Assembly (NCBI GenBank): GCA_020629175.1
Contig: JAHDDU010000006.1
Location: 44,625 to 108,624 of the forward strand
Direction of reading: 5' to 3'
DNA: 64,000 bases
Source: Flavimaricola sp.
Lineage (GTDB): Bacteria; Pseudomonadota; Alphaproteobacteria; Rhodobacterales; Rhodobacteraceae
Position 1 is the stretch's first letter. Each line of letters starts with the position of its first letter. Shown piece by piece: positions 57,259 to 64,000 of the stretch. The position numbers and the translations under genes were made by a program. The notes beneath the pieces were generated by a model that ran no database searches, was not told the origin of the DNA, and worked only from the letters and a program-made list of their open reading frames with translations.

Positions 57259-57858
57259 CTACAGGCTGCGCGGACCGTTTGGTGTGTCAAAAGTAGCGTG
57301 CAACGCGATGTCCTTGCCACGCTCGTAATGAATGCGGGCATCATCGATGCCGCACCCCGCAGCCTCGCCCATCGGATGGGTGATCATCAGTGATGTCAAC
57401 CGAACGCCCGCATCGGGCAAACGCTCTGCCGGATGCCCGCCATCGCCCCATTGGATCACCGTGGGATAGGCACCGCCCCACGGCAGGCTCCCGTCCTCTG
57501 GCACGGTCAAAGACCACACTAAATCTCCGCGTTGCAGAGCCAGCGCACGGCCAATATCCACCGGGGCTACAGCGCAGGCCGCAGCGATATCCGGCACAGA
57601 GACGATCCAATTGCCAAGACGCGGCGTCTCTGGCGCGTCATCGAGCGCAAACCATCGCGGCCCATCGAATGGCGCGGCATTTGGGTCTGGGGCAATCACC
57701 TCGAGATACTCGCCCGTCCCCAACCGCAGCAGCCGGTTGTGGGTGCCAAATCGCGCATGTTGCCCGCCGGGTTGCAAAGACACGCCAAGCCTCGCCTCCG
57801 CCCAGGCGCAACCCACGTCCAGATCACGGCATACAACGGCCAGGTGGTCGAGCTTCAA
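57259..57858 (-). CDS. VOC-family (glyoxalase-like) protein
   Basis: This is a 199-residue protein of the vicinal-oxygen-chelate type with a Glyoxalase_3-like domain: KLDHLAVVCRDLDVGCAWAEARLG at the start and TGEYLEVIAPDP at the first metal-strand end. The start is a TTG at 57858, which places LDHLAV correctly. It lies 4 bp after the methylmalonyl-CoA mutase stop. It is not the methylmalonyl-CoA epimerase: it is longer and lacks that family's motifs. The substrate is unknown. Confidence 0.82.
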   Translation of the reverse strand: MKLDHLAVVCRDLDVGCAWAEARLGVSLQPGGQHARFGTHNRLLRLGTGEYLEVIAPDPNAAPFDGPRWFALDDAPETPRLGNWIVSVPDIAAACAVAPVDIGRALALQRGDLVWSLTVPEDGSLPWGGAYPTVIQWGDGGHPAERLPDAGVRLTSLMITHPMGEAAGCGIDDARIHYERGKDIALHATFDTPNGPRSL

Positions 57859-57862
57859 TGGC

Positions 57863-59989
57863 TCAGCCCCGCGCGTCGCGGATCAGCCGCAGGATATCCT
57901 CTGCCGCCTCGGGGATGTTGGTGCCGGGGCCGAAAATCGCCTTCACGCCTGCGTCATAGAGGAACTGGTAGTCCTGCTGCGGGATCACGCCGCCGCAGAT
58001 GACGAGGATGTCGCCCGCCCCCGCGGCCTCAAGCGCTTTGACCAGTTTGGGCGCAAGCGTCTTGTGCCCCGCCGCTTGCGAGCTGATACCGATCACATGC
58101 ACGTCGTTGTCCACGGCGTCCTGTGCGGCCTCTTCGGGTGTCTGGAACAGCGGGCCAACGTCGACGTCAAAGCCGATGTCGGCAAAGGCCGTTGCGATGA
58201 CCTTGGCCCCCCGATCGTGCCCGTCCTGCCCCATCTTGACCACCAACATGCGGGGGCGACGGCCTTCGGCTTCGGCGAAATCTTCAACCGACTTCTGAAT
58301 GGCGGCAAATCCCTGATCGCCCTCATAGGCGGCCCCATATACCCCGGCGAGCGTTTTCACTTCGGCGCGGTGACGGCCGAACACTTTTTCCATGGCCATA
58401 CTGATCTCTCCCACAGTGGCGCGGTGGCGGGCGGCCTCGACCGCCGCCTCAAGCAAATTGCCGCCCTCGGCGGCACGTTTTGACACTTCGGCAAGGGCCG
58501 CGTCGCAGGCGGCGGCATCACGGTCCGCTCGCACCTGATCCAGCCGCGCGATCTGACTGTCGCGCACGGCCATGTTGTCGATGTCGAGAATATCGATGGG
58601 GTCTTCTTTGTCCTTGCGGTACTTGTTGACGCCCACGATGACTTCATCGCCCCGGTCGATCATCGCCTGCCGGGTGGCCGCACTCTCCTCAATCCGCAGC
58701 TTGGGCATGCCAGAGGCCACGGCCTTGGTCATGCCGCCCATCTCTTCGACCTCTTCGATCAGCTTCCACGCCTCTTCGGCCAGCTCATTGGTCAGGCTTT
58801 CGACGTAATAGCTGCCAGCAAGCGGGTCGATGACATTGGTGACACCGGTTTCTTCCTGCAAAATCAACTGCGTGTTGCGGGCGATGCGGGCTGCAAATTC
58901 GGTCGGCAAGGCAATCGCCTCGTCCAGCGCATTCGTGTGGAGCGACTGCGTGCCGCCCAACACCGCGCTCATCGCCTCATACGCGGTGCGGACGACGTTG
59001 TTGTACGGGTCCTGCTCCTGCAGGCTCACCCCGCTGGTCTGGCAATGGGTGCGCAGCATCGAGGATTTCGGGTTCTTCGGCTCAAACTCCGCCATCACCC
59101 GGCTCCACAGCAGACGGGCGGCGCGCAGCTTGGCGGCCTCCATGAAGAAGTTCATGCCGATGGCAAAAAAGAACGACAGACGCGGCGCGAATTTATCCAC
59201 ATCCATGCCCCGAGCGATGGCCGTTCGGACATACTCGCGCCCGTCCGCGATGGTGAATGCCAACTCTTGGACAAGGTTCGCGCCCGCCTCTTGCATATGG
59301 TAGCCTGAAATGCTGATCGAGTTGAATTTCGGCATCTCGTTTGAGGTGTACTCGATGATATCCGCGATAATCCGCATCGATGGTTCAGGCGGATAGACAT
59401 AGGTGTTGCGGACCATGAACTCCTTGAGAATGTCGTTTTGAATGGTGCCGGACAGGACGGCGCGCTCATGCCCCTGCTCTTCGCCCGCAACGATGAAATT
59501 GGCGAGGATCGGAATGACCGCGCCGTTCATCGTCATCGACACGCTGACCTTGTCCAGAGGAATGCCGTCAAAGAGGATTTTCATGTCCTCAACAGAGTCA
59601 ATCGCGACCCCGGCCTTGCCAACGTCCCCCTCAACCCGCGCGTGGTCACTATCGTAGCCCCGGTGCGTAGCGAGGTCGAAGGCGACCGAAACACCTTGCT
59701 GCCCGGCGGCCAGCGCCTTGCGATAGAAGGCGTTGCTTTCCTCGGCAGTGGAAAAGCCCGCGTATTGGCGGATCGTCCACGGGCGGCCTGCGTACATCGT
59801 GGATTTGACGCCGCGCGTGTAGGGCGCCTGCCCGGGCTCGGTGCCAAGATGCGGGAGGTCTTTGGTATCTTCGGCGGTGTAAAGCGGCTTGACCGCGATC
59901 CCTTCGATCGTGTTCCAGGTGAGGTCCTCGACAGACTTGCCCCGCAGTTCGGCTGCGGCGCGCTCTTCCCATTTGGATTTCGATGTCAC
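57863..59989 (-). CDS. Methylmalonyl-CoA mutase (B12-dependent)
   Basis: This enzyme isomerises (R)-methylmalonyl-CoA to succinyl-CoA, the last step of the propionyl-CoA route. The 708-residue single chain has the substrate barrel ([33 protein letters not shown] in outline) and a C-terminal cobalamin domain with DGHDRG, whose His is at about 591. [12 protein letters not shown] and [12 protein letters not shown] follow. The GTG at 59989 is preceded by AAAGGAGG eight bases upstream. pccA, 1.35 kb upstream on the same strand, makes its precursor. Confidence 0.95.
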   Translation of the reverse strand: MTSKSKWEERAAAELRGKSVEDLTWNTIEGIAVKPLYTAEDTKDLPHLGTEPGQAPYTRGVKSTMYAGRPWTIRQYAGFSTAEESNAFYRKALAAGQQGVSVAFDLATHRGYDSDHARVEGDVGKAGVAIDSVEDMKILFDGIPLDKVSVSMTMNGAVIPILANFIVAGEEQGHERAVLSGTIQNDILKEFMVRNTYVYPPEPSMRIIADIIEYTSNEMPKFNSISISGYHMQEAGANLVQELAFTIADGREYVRTAIARGMDVDKFAPRLSFFFAIGMNFFMEAAKLRAARLLWSRVMAEFEPKNPKSSMLRTHCQTSGVSLQEQDPYNNVVRTAYEAMSAVLGGTQSLHTNALDEAIALPTEFAARIARNTQLILQEETGVTNVIDPLAGSYYVESLTNELAEEAWKLIEEVEEMGGMTKAVASGMPKLRIEESAATRQAMIDRGDEVIVGVNKYRKDKEDPIDILDIDNMAVRDSQIARLDQVRADRDAAACDAALAEVSKRAAEGGNLLEAAVEAARHRATVGEISMAMEKVFGRHRAEVKTLAGVYGAAYEGDQGFAAIQKSVEDFAEAEGRRPRMLVVKMGQDGHDRGAKVIATAFADIGFDVDVGPLFQTPEEAAQDAVDNDVHVIGISSQAAGHKTLAPKLVKALEAAGAGDILVICGGVIPQQDYQFLYDAGVKAIFGPGTNIPEAAEDILRLIRDARG

Positions 59990-60014
59990 AGTCTGATCCT
60001 CCTTTGTGAGGGCA

Positions 60015-60710
60015 TTAACGGGCCACCCGGCGTGGCCCGCCGGTGTGGTCAATGATGTGCTGGGTGCATACGGGCTCCAGCCATGTGGCAAGGCCATCCG
60101 CACCAGAGCGTAGCCATGCGATGTCGGCGGCGTATCCACGGTTTGCCGATGGTGCAGTGCTTGGACGCGCAGATGATTTGCGCAGCCAAGGGACAGGCCC
60201 TGACACGGCAAAACGCGCCTGCCCCAGAAGTGCTGCGAGCGGCAAATGCGGCCGCCCGGCAAATCGCTCTGATGGCCAGATGATAAGGTCCGAGCGCGGG
60301 GACGCCTGCGCTATGTCCGCGATGACATGCTGCCAGCGACGCGTCTCGGCATTTACCCCGCCGCGCACCGCAAGCCCGATCCGCAGCGGCTGCCCCGCTC
60401 CGTCGCGCAGGGACGCCATCACAAGGCCAGCGTTCGGATAAAGCGCTTCCTTTCCGGGCCCAAGCAACGCCGCATCGCTGATCACCAGCGTCTCAACACC
60501 GTCCTTGCGCAACCCGTCTATCCGCATCGCGAGCCGTCCTGCGGCCCTCTGCCGCACGGCAGGCCGCTCGCTCAAAAACCCGTGGAGCAGGTCAGGCTGC
60601 GTGACCTCTGGCCCCCAGAGCACAACGCCCGGCGGCATATCGCGCCGCAGAACCGCGCGCAGCGTGGCACCCGCTGTTCTATGCGCCCCCAAATGCAAGA
60701 CAATATCCAT
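60015..60710 (-). CDS. Hypothetical protein with a sulfotransferase-like N-terminus
   Basis: This is a 231-residue protein beginning [19 protein letters not shown]. It resembles the P-loop of sulfotransferase-like proteins (which read LHIGxHKTGTT) but with the Lys-Thr-Gly core changed to Arg-Thr-Ala. The remainder ([36 protein letters not shown]) shows alpha/beta character without a recognisable active site. It lies between methylmalonyl-CoA mutase (25 bp) and a divergent DUF4174 gene. It may be a degraded or repurposed sulfotransferase fold. Confidence 0.7.
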   Translation of the reverse strand: MDIVLHLGAHRTAGATLRAVLRRDMPPGVVLWGPEVTQPDLLHGFLSERPAVRQRAAGRLAMRIDGLRKDGVETLVISDAALLGPGKEALYPNAGLVMASLRDGAGQPLRIGLAVRGGVNAETRRWQHVIADIAQASPRSDLIIWPSERFAGRPHLPLAALLGQARFAVSGPVPWLRKSSARPSTAPSANRGYAADIAWLRSGADGLATWLEPVCTQHIIDHTGGPRRVAR

Positions 60711-60739
60711 GAGCGTGGCATCCTGTGTAAGATGCCGCA

Positions 60740-60756
60740 CTCTGTGCATGCCAGAG
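60740..60756. promoter_or_regulatory. Inverted repeat in the divergent region before DUF4174
   Basis: CTCTG-T-GCATGC-CAGAG is an imperfect 17-bp inverted repeat centred on the palindrome GCATGC, between two divergent genes. Its position suits an operator, but there is no other support. Confidence 0.3.
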
Positions 60757-60831
60757 CGTGAGGATGGGCTTAATGGTAAAATTGTTGCAGTGGCGCGGTC
60801 TTGCCCCTTCGAAATCGCAAAACGGCACCCT

Positions 60832-61314
60832 ATGTTCAAAGCAATGAAATGGATTGCCCTGATTTGCGCGCTCTGCGCCCCGTTTGCCACCCCTGTCGCG
60901 GCCCAAGAGGACACGACAGCAGAGGTTGAAAGCCTGTCCGTGTTGGAGCAATGGCAAGCGGACCCTACGCTGTTTTTCGATGCCGCAGACGTCGATTTGG
61001 CAAGCTTGCAATTCGTCGCCCGCCCGCTTGTGGTCTTTGCCAACAGCCCGAACGATCCCCGTGTCGCCGAGCAGTTGGATTTTCTGCGCGCGCGCGTGGA
61101 CGAGCTGGTCGAGCGTGATGTCATCGTCATCATCGACACCGATCCCGCCGCCCGCACTGAGGTCCGCCAGGAACTGCGCCCTCGCACGTTCCAGCTTGTG
61201 CTCATGGACAAGAACGGGCGCGTGCACTTGCGCAAACCGGCCCCTTGGGACGTGCGCGAAATTTCACGCTCCATCGACAAGATGCCACTCCGCCAGCAAG
61301 AGCTGGGCCGCTGA
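60832..61314 (+). CDS. DUF4174 domain protein, exported
   Basis: This is a 160-residue protein with a signal peptide (MFKAMKWIALICALCAPFATPVAA, cut near residue 24). The DUF4174 domain reads RPLVVFANSPNDPRVAEQLDFL, VIVIIDTDP, FQLVLMDKNGRVHLRKPAPWDV. The layout is thioredoxin-like without a CxxC pair. The role is unknown. The ATG at 60844 would also give a signal peptide. It converges on pccA with 28 bp between stops. Confidence 0.85.
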   Translation: MFKAMKWIALICALCAPFATPVAAQEDTTAEVESLSVLEQWQADPTLFFDAADVDLASLQFVARPLVVFANSPNDPRVAEQLDFLRARVDELVERDVIVIIDTDPAARTEVRQELRPRTFQLVLMDKNGRVHLRKPAPWDVREISRSIDKMPLRQQELGR

Positions 61315-61342
61315 ACGCGGGGCGATATGATCGCCGCGCGGC

Positions 61343-63343
61343 TCACTCGAATTCCATGATCACATCGTCTACGGCAAGGCTGTCGCCCGCCTCGGCGTTG
61401 ATCTTGGCCACCACACCCTTTTTCTCGGCGCGCAGGATGTTCTCCATCTTCATCGCTTCAACGGTGCAGAGCGCCTGCCCTTCCTGAATTTCATCGCCTT
61501 CGGCAACATCGACTTTGACGATCAGACCGGGCATCGGGCAGAGCAACATTTTCGACGTATCCGGCGGCAGCTTTTCCGGCATCAACGCAGCCAGTTCGGC
61601 CTGCCGCGGACTGCGAACAAAGACCCGCAGGTCCGCGCCGCGTGTACGCAACTGGTAACCGCCGGTGGCCTTGGCAACCTTCAGGACAAGCGGGGCGCCA
61701 TCCACCATCAGCTCGGCCAGGGGCTGCCCTGGCAGCCAACCGCTTTCGACCCGCAGCGTTGCACCGTCTTCGAACGCGACATCGGCTCCGTCCTTGTCGG
61801 CGCTGATGGTCACGAGGTGGTGCCCACCCGCCAGGCTCACCACCCAATCAGTGCCCACCTTGCGCTCGTGGTTGCCCATGCGGCCCGAAATGCGGGTGCG
61901 CCGAATTTCAGCGACGCGGTGCATCGCGGCCGCCGCGGCAGCCACACGGCGCAGGTCAGCGTCGGCCAGCGTCGCACCCTCAAAACCTTCGGGATATTCT
62001 TCTTCGATAAACGCCGTGGTGATGTTGCCCGAGACGAACTTCGGGTGATCCATCACTGCCGAGAGGAACGGCAGGTTGTGCCCGATCCCTTCCACCTCAA
62101 ACCGGTCAAGCGCCACACGCATCTCCTCAATCGCGGCTTCCCGCGTGGGTGCCCAAGTGCAGAGTTTGGCGATCATCGGATCGTAGTACATGCTGATCTC
62201 GCCGCCTTCATAGACGCCGGTGTCATTGCGCACAGCGCGGTCGGCCTCGGCCACTTCTTCTGGCGGGCGGTAGCGGGTGAGGCGACCAATCGAGGGCAAG
62301 AAGTTGCGATACGGGTCCTCGGCATAAAGCCGGCTTTCCATCGCCCAGCCGTTGATCTTGAGGTCGGATTGTTTGATCGCAAGCTTCTCGCCCGCCGCCA
62401 CCCGGATCATCTGCTCGACAAGGTCGATGCCCGTGATCAACTCGGTGACCGGGTGTTCGACCTGCAGGCGGGTGTTCATCTCGAGGAAGTAAAAGTTCTT
62501 GTCTCCATCAACGATGAACTCGACCGTCCCGGCGCTCGCGTAGCCCACCGCGTGGGCCAGGGCCAGCGACTGCTCGCCCATAGCCTTGCGCGTGGCGTCA
62601 TCCAGAAACGGGCTTGGCGCCTCTTCGACAACCTTCTGGTTACGACGCTGGATCGAGCATTCCCGCTCATGCAGGAACACGCCATTGCCGTGGCTGTCGC
62701 ACAGCACCTGAATTTCAATGTGCCGCGGCTGGGTGACGAATTTCTCAATGAAAATCCTGTCGTCCCCAAAGCTGTTGGCCGCTTCGTTCTTGGAGGACTG
62801 AAACCCTTCACGCGCTTCCTGATCATTCCAGGCGATGCGCATCCCCTTGCCCCCGCCCCCGGCGGACGCCTTGATCATCACCGGATAGCCGATCTCGTTC
62901 GAGATTTTGACCGCCTCATCGGCATCTTCGATCAGGCCCATATAGCCCGGCACGGTCGAGACCTTGGCCTCCTGAGCGATCTTCTTGGAGGTGATCTTGT
63001 CCCCCATGCTTTCAATCGCGCCCTTTGGCGGCCCGATAAAGGCCACGCCCGCGGCCTCCAGCGCTTCGGCGAACTTGGCGTTTTCTGACAGAAATCCATA
63101 TCCCGGATGGACAGCCTCAGCGCCCGTGTCCTTGATCGCCTGCATCACCTTGTCGATGACGATATAGGACTGGTTTGCTGGGGCCGGGCCAATGTGCACC
63201 GCCTCATCCGCCATCCGCACATGCAGCGCGTTGCGGTCCGCATCCGAGTAAATCGCGACGGTCTGGATGCCCATCTTGCGCGCGGTCTTGATCACGCGGC
63301 AGGCGATTTCGCCACGGTTGGCGATCAGGATTTTCTTGAACAT
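61343..63343 (-). CDS. pccA: Propionyl-CoA carboxylase alpha subunit (biotin carboxylase + BCCP)
   Basis: PccA carboxylates its own biotin and, with PccB, converts propionyl-CoA to methylmalonyl-CoA. The 666-residue protein starts [16 protein letters not shown]. The ATP-grasp loop GGGGKGMR is at 162-169, [14 protein letters not shown] lies near 285-300, a linker BT domain follows and the C-terminal biotinyl domain carries EAMKM with Lys 632. The ATG at 63343 gives the family start. No pccB is in the window; it probably lies beyond 64000, and its absence does not affect this call. A MccA-type methylcrotonyl subunit is less likely given the mutase nearby. Confidence 0.93.
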   Translation of the reverse strand: MFKKILIANRGEIACRVIKTARKMGIQTVAIYSDADRNALHVRMADEAVHIGPAPANQSYIVIDKVMQAIKDTGAEAVHPGYGFLSENAKFAEALEAAGVAFIGPPKGAIESMGDKITSKKIAQEAKVSTVPGYMGLIEDADEAVKISNEIGYPVMIKASAGGGGKGMRIAWNDQEAREGFQSSKNEAANSFGDDRIFIEKFVTQPRHIEIQVLCDSHGNGVFLHERECSIQRRNQKVVEEAPSPFLDDATRKAMGEQSLALAHAVGYASAGTVEFIVDGDKNFYFLEMNTRLQVEHPVTELITGIDLVEQMIRVAAGEKLAIKQSDLKINGWAMESRLYAEDPYRNFLPSIGRLTRYRPPEEVAEADRAVRNDTGVYEGGEISMYYDPMIAKLCTWAPTREAAIEEMRVALDRFEVEGIGHNLPFLSAVMDHPKFVSGNITTAFIEEEYPEGFEGATLADADLRRVAAAAAAMHRVAEIRRTRISGRMGNHERKVGTDWVVSLAGGHHLVTISADKDGADVAFEDGATLRVESGWLPGQPLAELMVDGAPLVLKVAKATGGYQLRTRGADLRVFVRSPRQAELAALMPEKLPPDTSKMLLCPMPGLIVKVDVAEGDEIQEGQALCTVEAMKMENILRAEKKGVVAKINAEAGDSLAVDDVIMEFE

Positions 63344-63647
63344 CAGATCCGTCCTTTGAGTAAGAGAAGACCACCGCAGACCGGTGCCTGCAGCGTCAAT
63401 GAAGGGTGTGAAGAGAGGGACCCAAACCGAAGAAGCGGCCTGCGCCACAGGGGCTCAGACCGCTTCATTGGGGAAGGGTAACGGTTTTGACAATTTACAG
63501 AGGCCAGCTTGCTGGGACCGGCGTCTGCACGAATACCGTGGCACGATGCAGCTGCCGCGACCAAGCTGCCGCAGGCCACAGCCGCCAAATGAGCCATTTT
63601 CCGCCTGACGTTAGGTAAAACAGGCCCATTTATGAGCATTTCGACGC
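63344..63647. other. 304-bp intergenic region upstream of pccA
   Basis: I see no convincing gene here; the one open frame (63343-63651, minus) is extended through stop-poor GC-rich sequence and resembles no family. The region contains GAAGCGG (63432-63438) pairing with CCGCTTC (63460-63466), a 12-bp near-palindrome CCTGACGTTAGG at 63604-63615 and a direct repeat AGCTGCCGC at 63550 and 63564. It presumably holds the pccA promoter. There is no TTTGCAAA element like the one at 3346. Confidence 0.5.
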
Positions 63648-63995
63648 TCATCCCTCAAAAACATCCGGGAAAGCGGCACGCGCGCGCGCCTCATCAATTT
63701 GCAAAAGCGCCTCATAATCCTCGGGATCAAAGGGATCGCTGGCAGGAATCACCTCGCGCCCAAACAGCCAGCTGAGACGTCCGGCATCCAGATTGCCCCG
63801 CTCAAACGGCGCGTCGCCGAATTGCGCCCAAAGTGCCGCCATGAACCCTTCGTCCGCGCGTCGGTCCGCAGGCTTGCGGTCGAAATGCCGCTCCCGCGCG
63901 ATCAGTTTTGTGGCACCCGACTTGGAGGCCCGCCGGAGCGTAAACTGATAGTCCGTGCCGGGGAGCCGCCCGGGAAAACCACGATGCTTGATCAT
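63648..63995 (-). CDS. Small hypothetical protein upstream of pccA
   Basis: This is a 115-residue soluble protein, basic in the first half (LRRASKSGATKLIARERHFDRKPADRRADEG in outline) and acidic at the end (FDPEDYEALLQIDEARARAAFPDVFE). I recognise no family. The amino-acid pattern is convincing for coding DNA. It begins five bases from the right edge, so its own control region is outside the window. Proteins of this size occur between pccB and pccA in related bacteria, as I recall. Confidence 0.7.
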   Translation of the reverse strand: MIKHRGFPGRLPGTDYQFTLRRASKSGATKLIARERHFDRKPADRRADEGFMAALWAQFGDAPFERGNLDAGRLSWLFGREVIPASDPFDPEDYEALLQIDEARARAAFPDVFEG

Positions 63996-64000
63996 CTAAT

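Noticed and set aside
63432..63466. GAAGCGG/CCGCTTC hairpin as a terminator for the 63648-63995 gene
   Set aside because: The loop is long and no T-run follows on the minus strand.
63343..63651. A 102-codon minus-strand frame in the pccA upstream gap
   Set aside because: It has no ribosome site, ends inside the pccA start region and shows no protein-like pattern.

Overview
The window looks like chromosomal DNA of a marine Rhodobacteraceae (Roseobacter-group) alphaproteobacterium. The reasons are a high-GC composition, an intact PhyR-NepR-EcfG general stress locus, a ScfR-type regulator, a propionyl-CoA carboxylase/methylmalonyl-CoA mutase cluster, an NDUFA12-like complex I protein and many ATGA/GTGA operon overlaps. 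I found no phage, transposase, CRISPR array, rRNA or tRNA. Nearly all of the DNA is coding and most genes can be assigned to a family; assignments rest on reading protein motifs by eye.

Layout. 1-3274 (minus): a partial SSS-type sensor histidine kinase, a small membrane protein, a lone receiver protein and a ScfR-like XRE regulator. 3494-10839 (plus): a Liv/Urt-type ABC transporter and acetyl-CoA synthetase acs, with a terminator behind it. 10971-13889: a small unknown gene, accB, accC and aat. 13853-17536 (minus): DUF2155, an orphan MlaD, NDUFA12-like, RidA, clpX and clpP. 17715-18896: a photolyase-family protein lacking the usual N-terminal domain. 18915-21321: the general stress response locus (kinase-like protein, ecfG, nepR, divergent phyR). 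21313-22185: a YihY/BrkB membrane protein. 22391-31686 (plus): a small kinase followed by the glycogen operon glgB-glgC-glgA-glgX-pgm. 31679-35406 (minus): a TRAP transporter and an FAH-family hydrolase. 35498-37583 (plus): a sulfur/persulfide operon. 37647-38558: a nucleoside hydrolase. 38555-42805 (minus): a Pqi lipid-trafficking operon with two PqiA half-proteins and a long PqiB. 42987-46539: DUF4274, GrpB, DUF2065, hflC and hflK. 46624-52686: gor, rpiA, GST, sdaA, a DMT exporter and thiamine diphosphokinase. 52836-55019: a large acidic, apparently disordered protein. 55081-57858: a small exported protein, an EEP phosphatase/nuclease, a DjlA-like protein and a VOC protein. 57863-63995: methylmalonyl-CoA mutase and propionyl-CoA carboxylase alpha with small unknown genes between them.

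How it fits together. Both ends concern short-chain acyl-CoA metabolism: acs with its putative sensors on the left, and pccA/mcm (propionyl-CoA to succinyl-CoA) on the right. accB/accC feed fatty-acid synthesis. The glycogen genes make, branch and debranch storage glucan. The stress locus should control part of this through EcfG.

The most unusual things I see are: an 11-bp tandem repeat array present twice, once in front of acs and once in front of gor; a PqiB with a C-terminal extension built of exact 100-residue repeats; a kinase-like partner of EcfG whose ATP-binding half looks degenerate; a FAD-only photolyase whose tail may be a displaced alpha/beta domain; and the 727-residue acidic protein with conserved-looking ends. 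No clear wholly new multi-gene system is visible.
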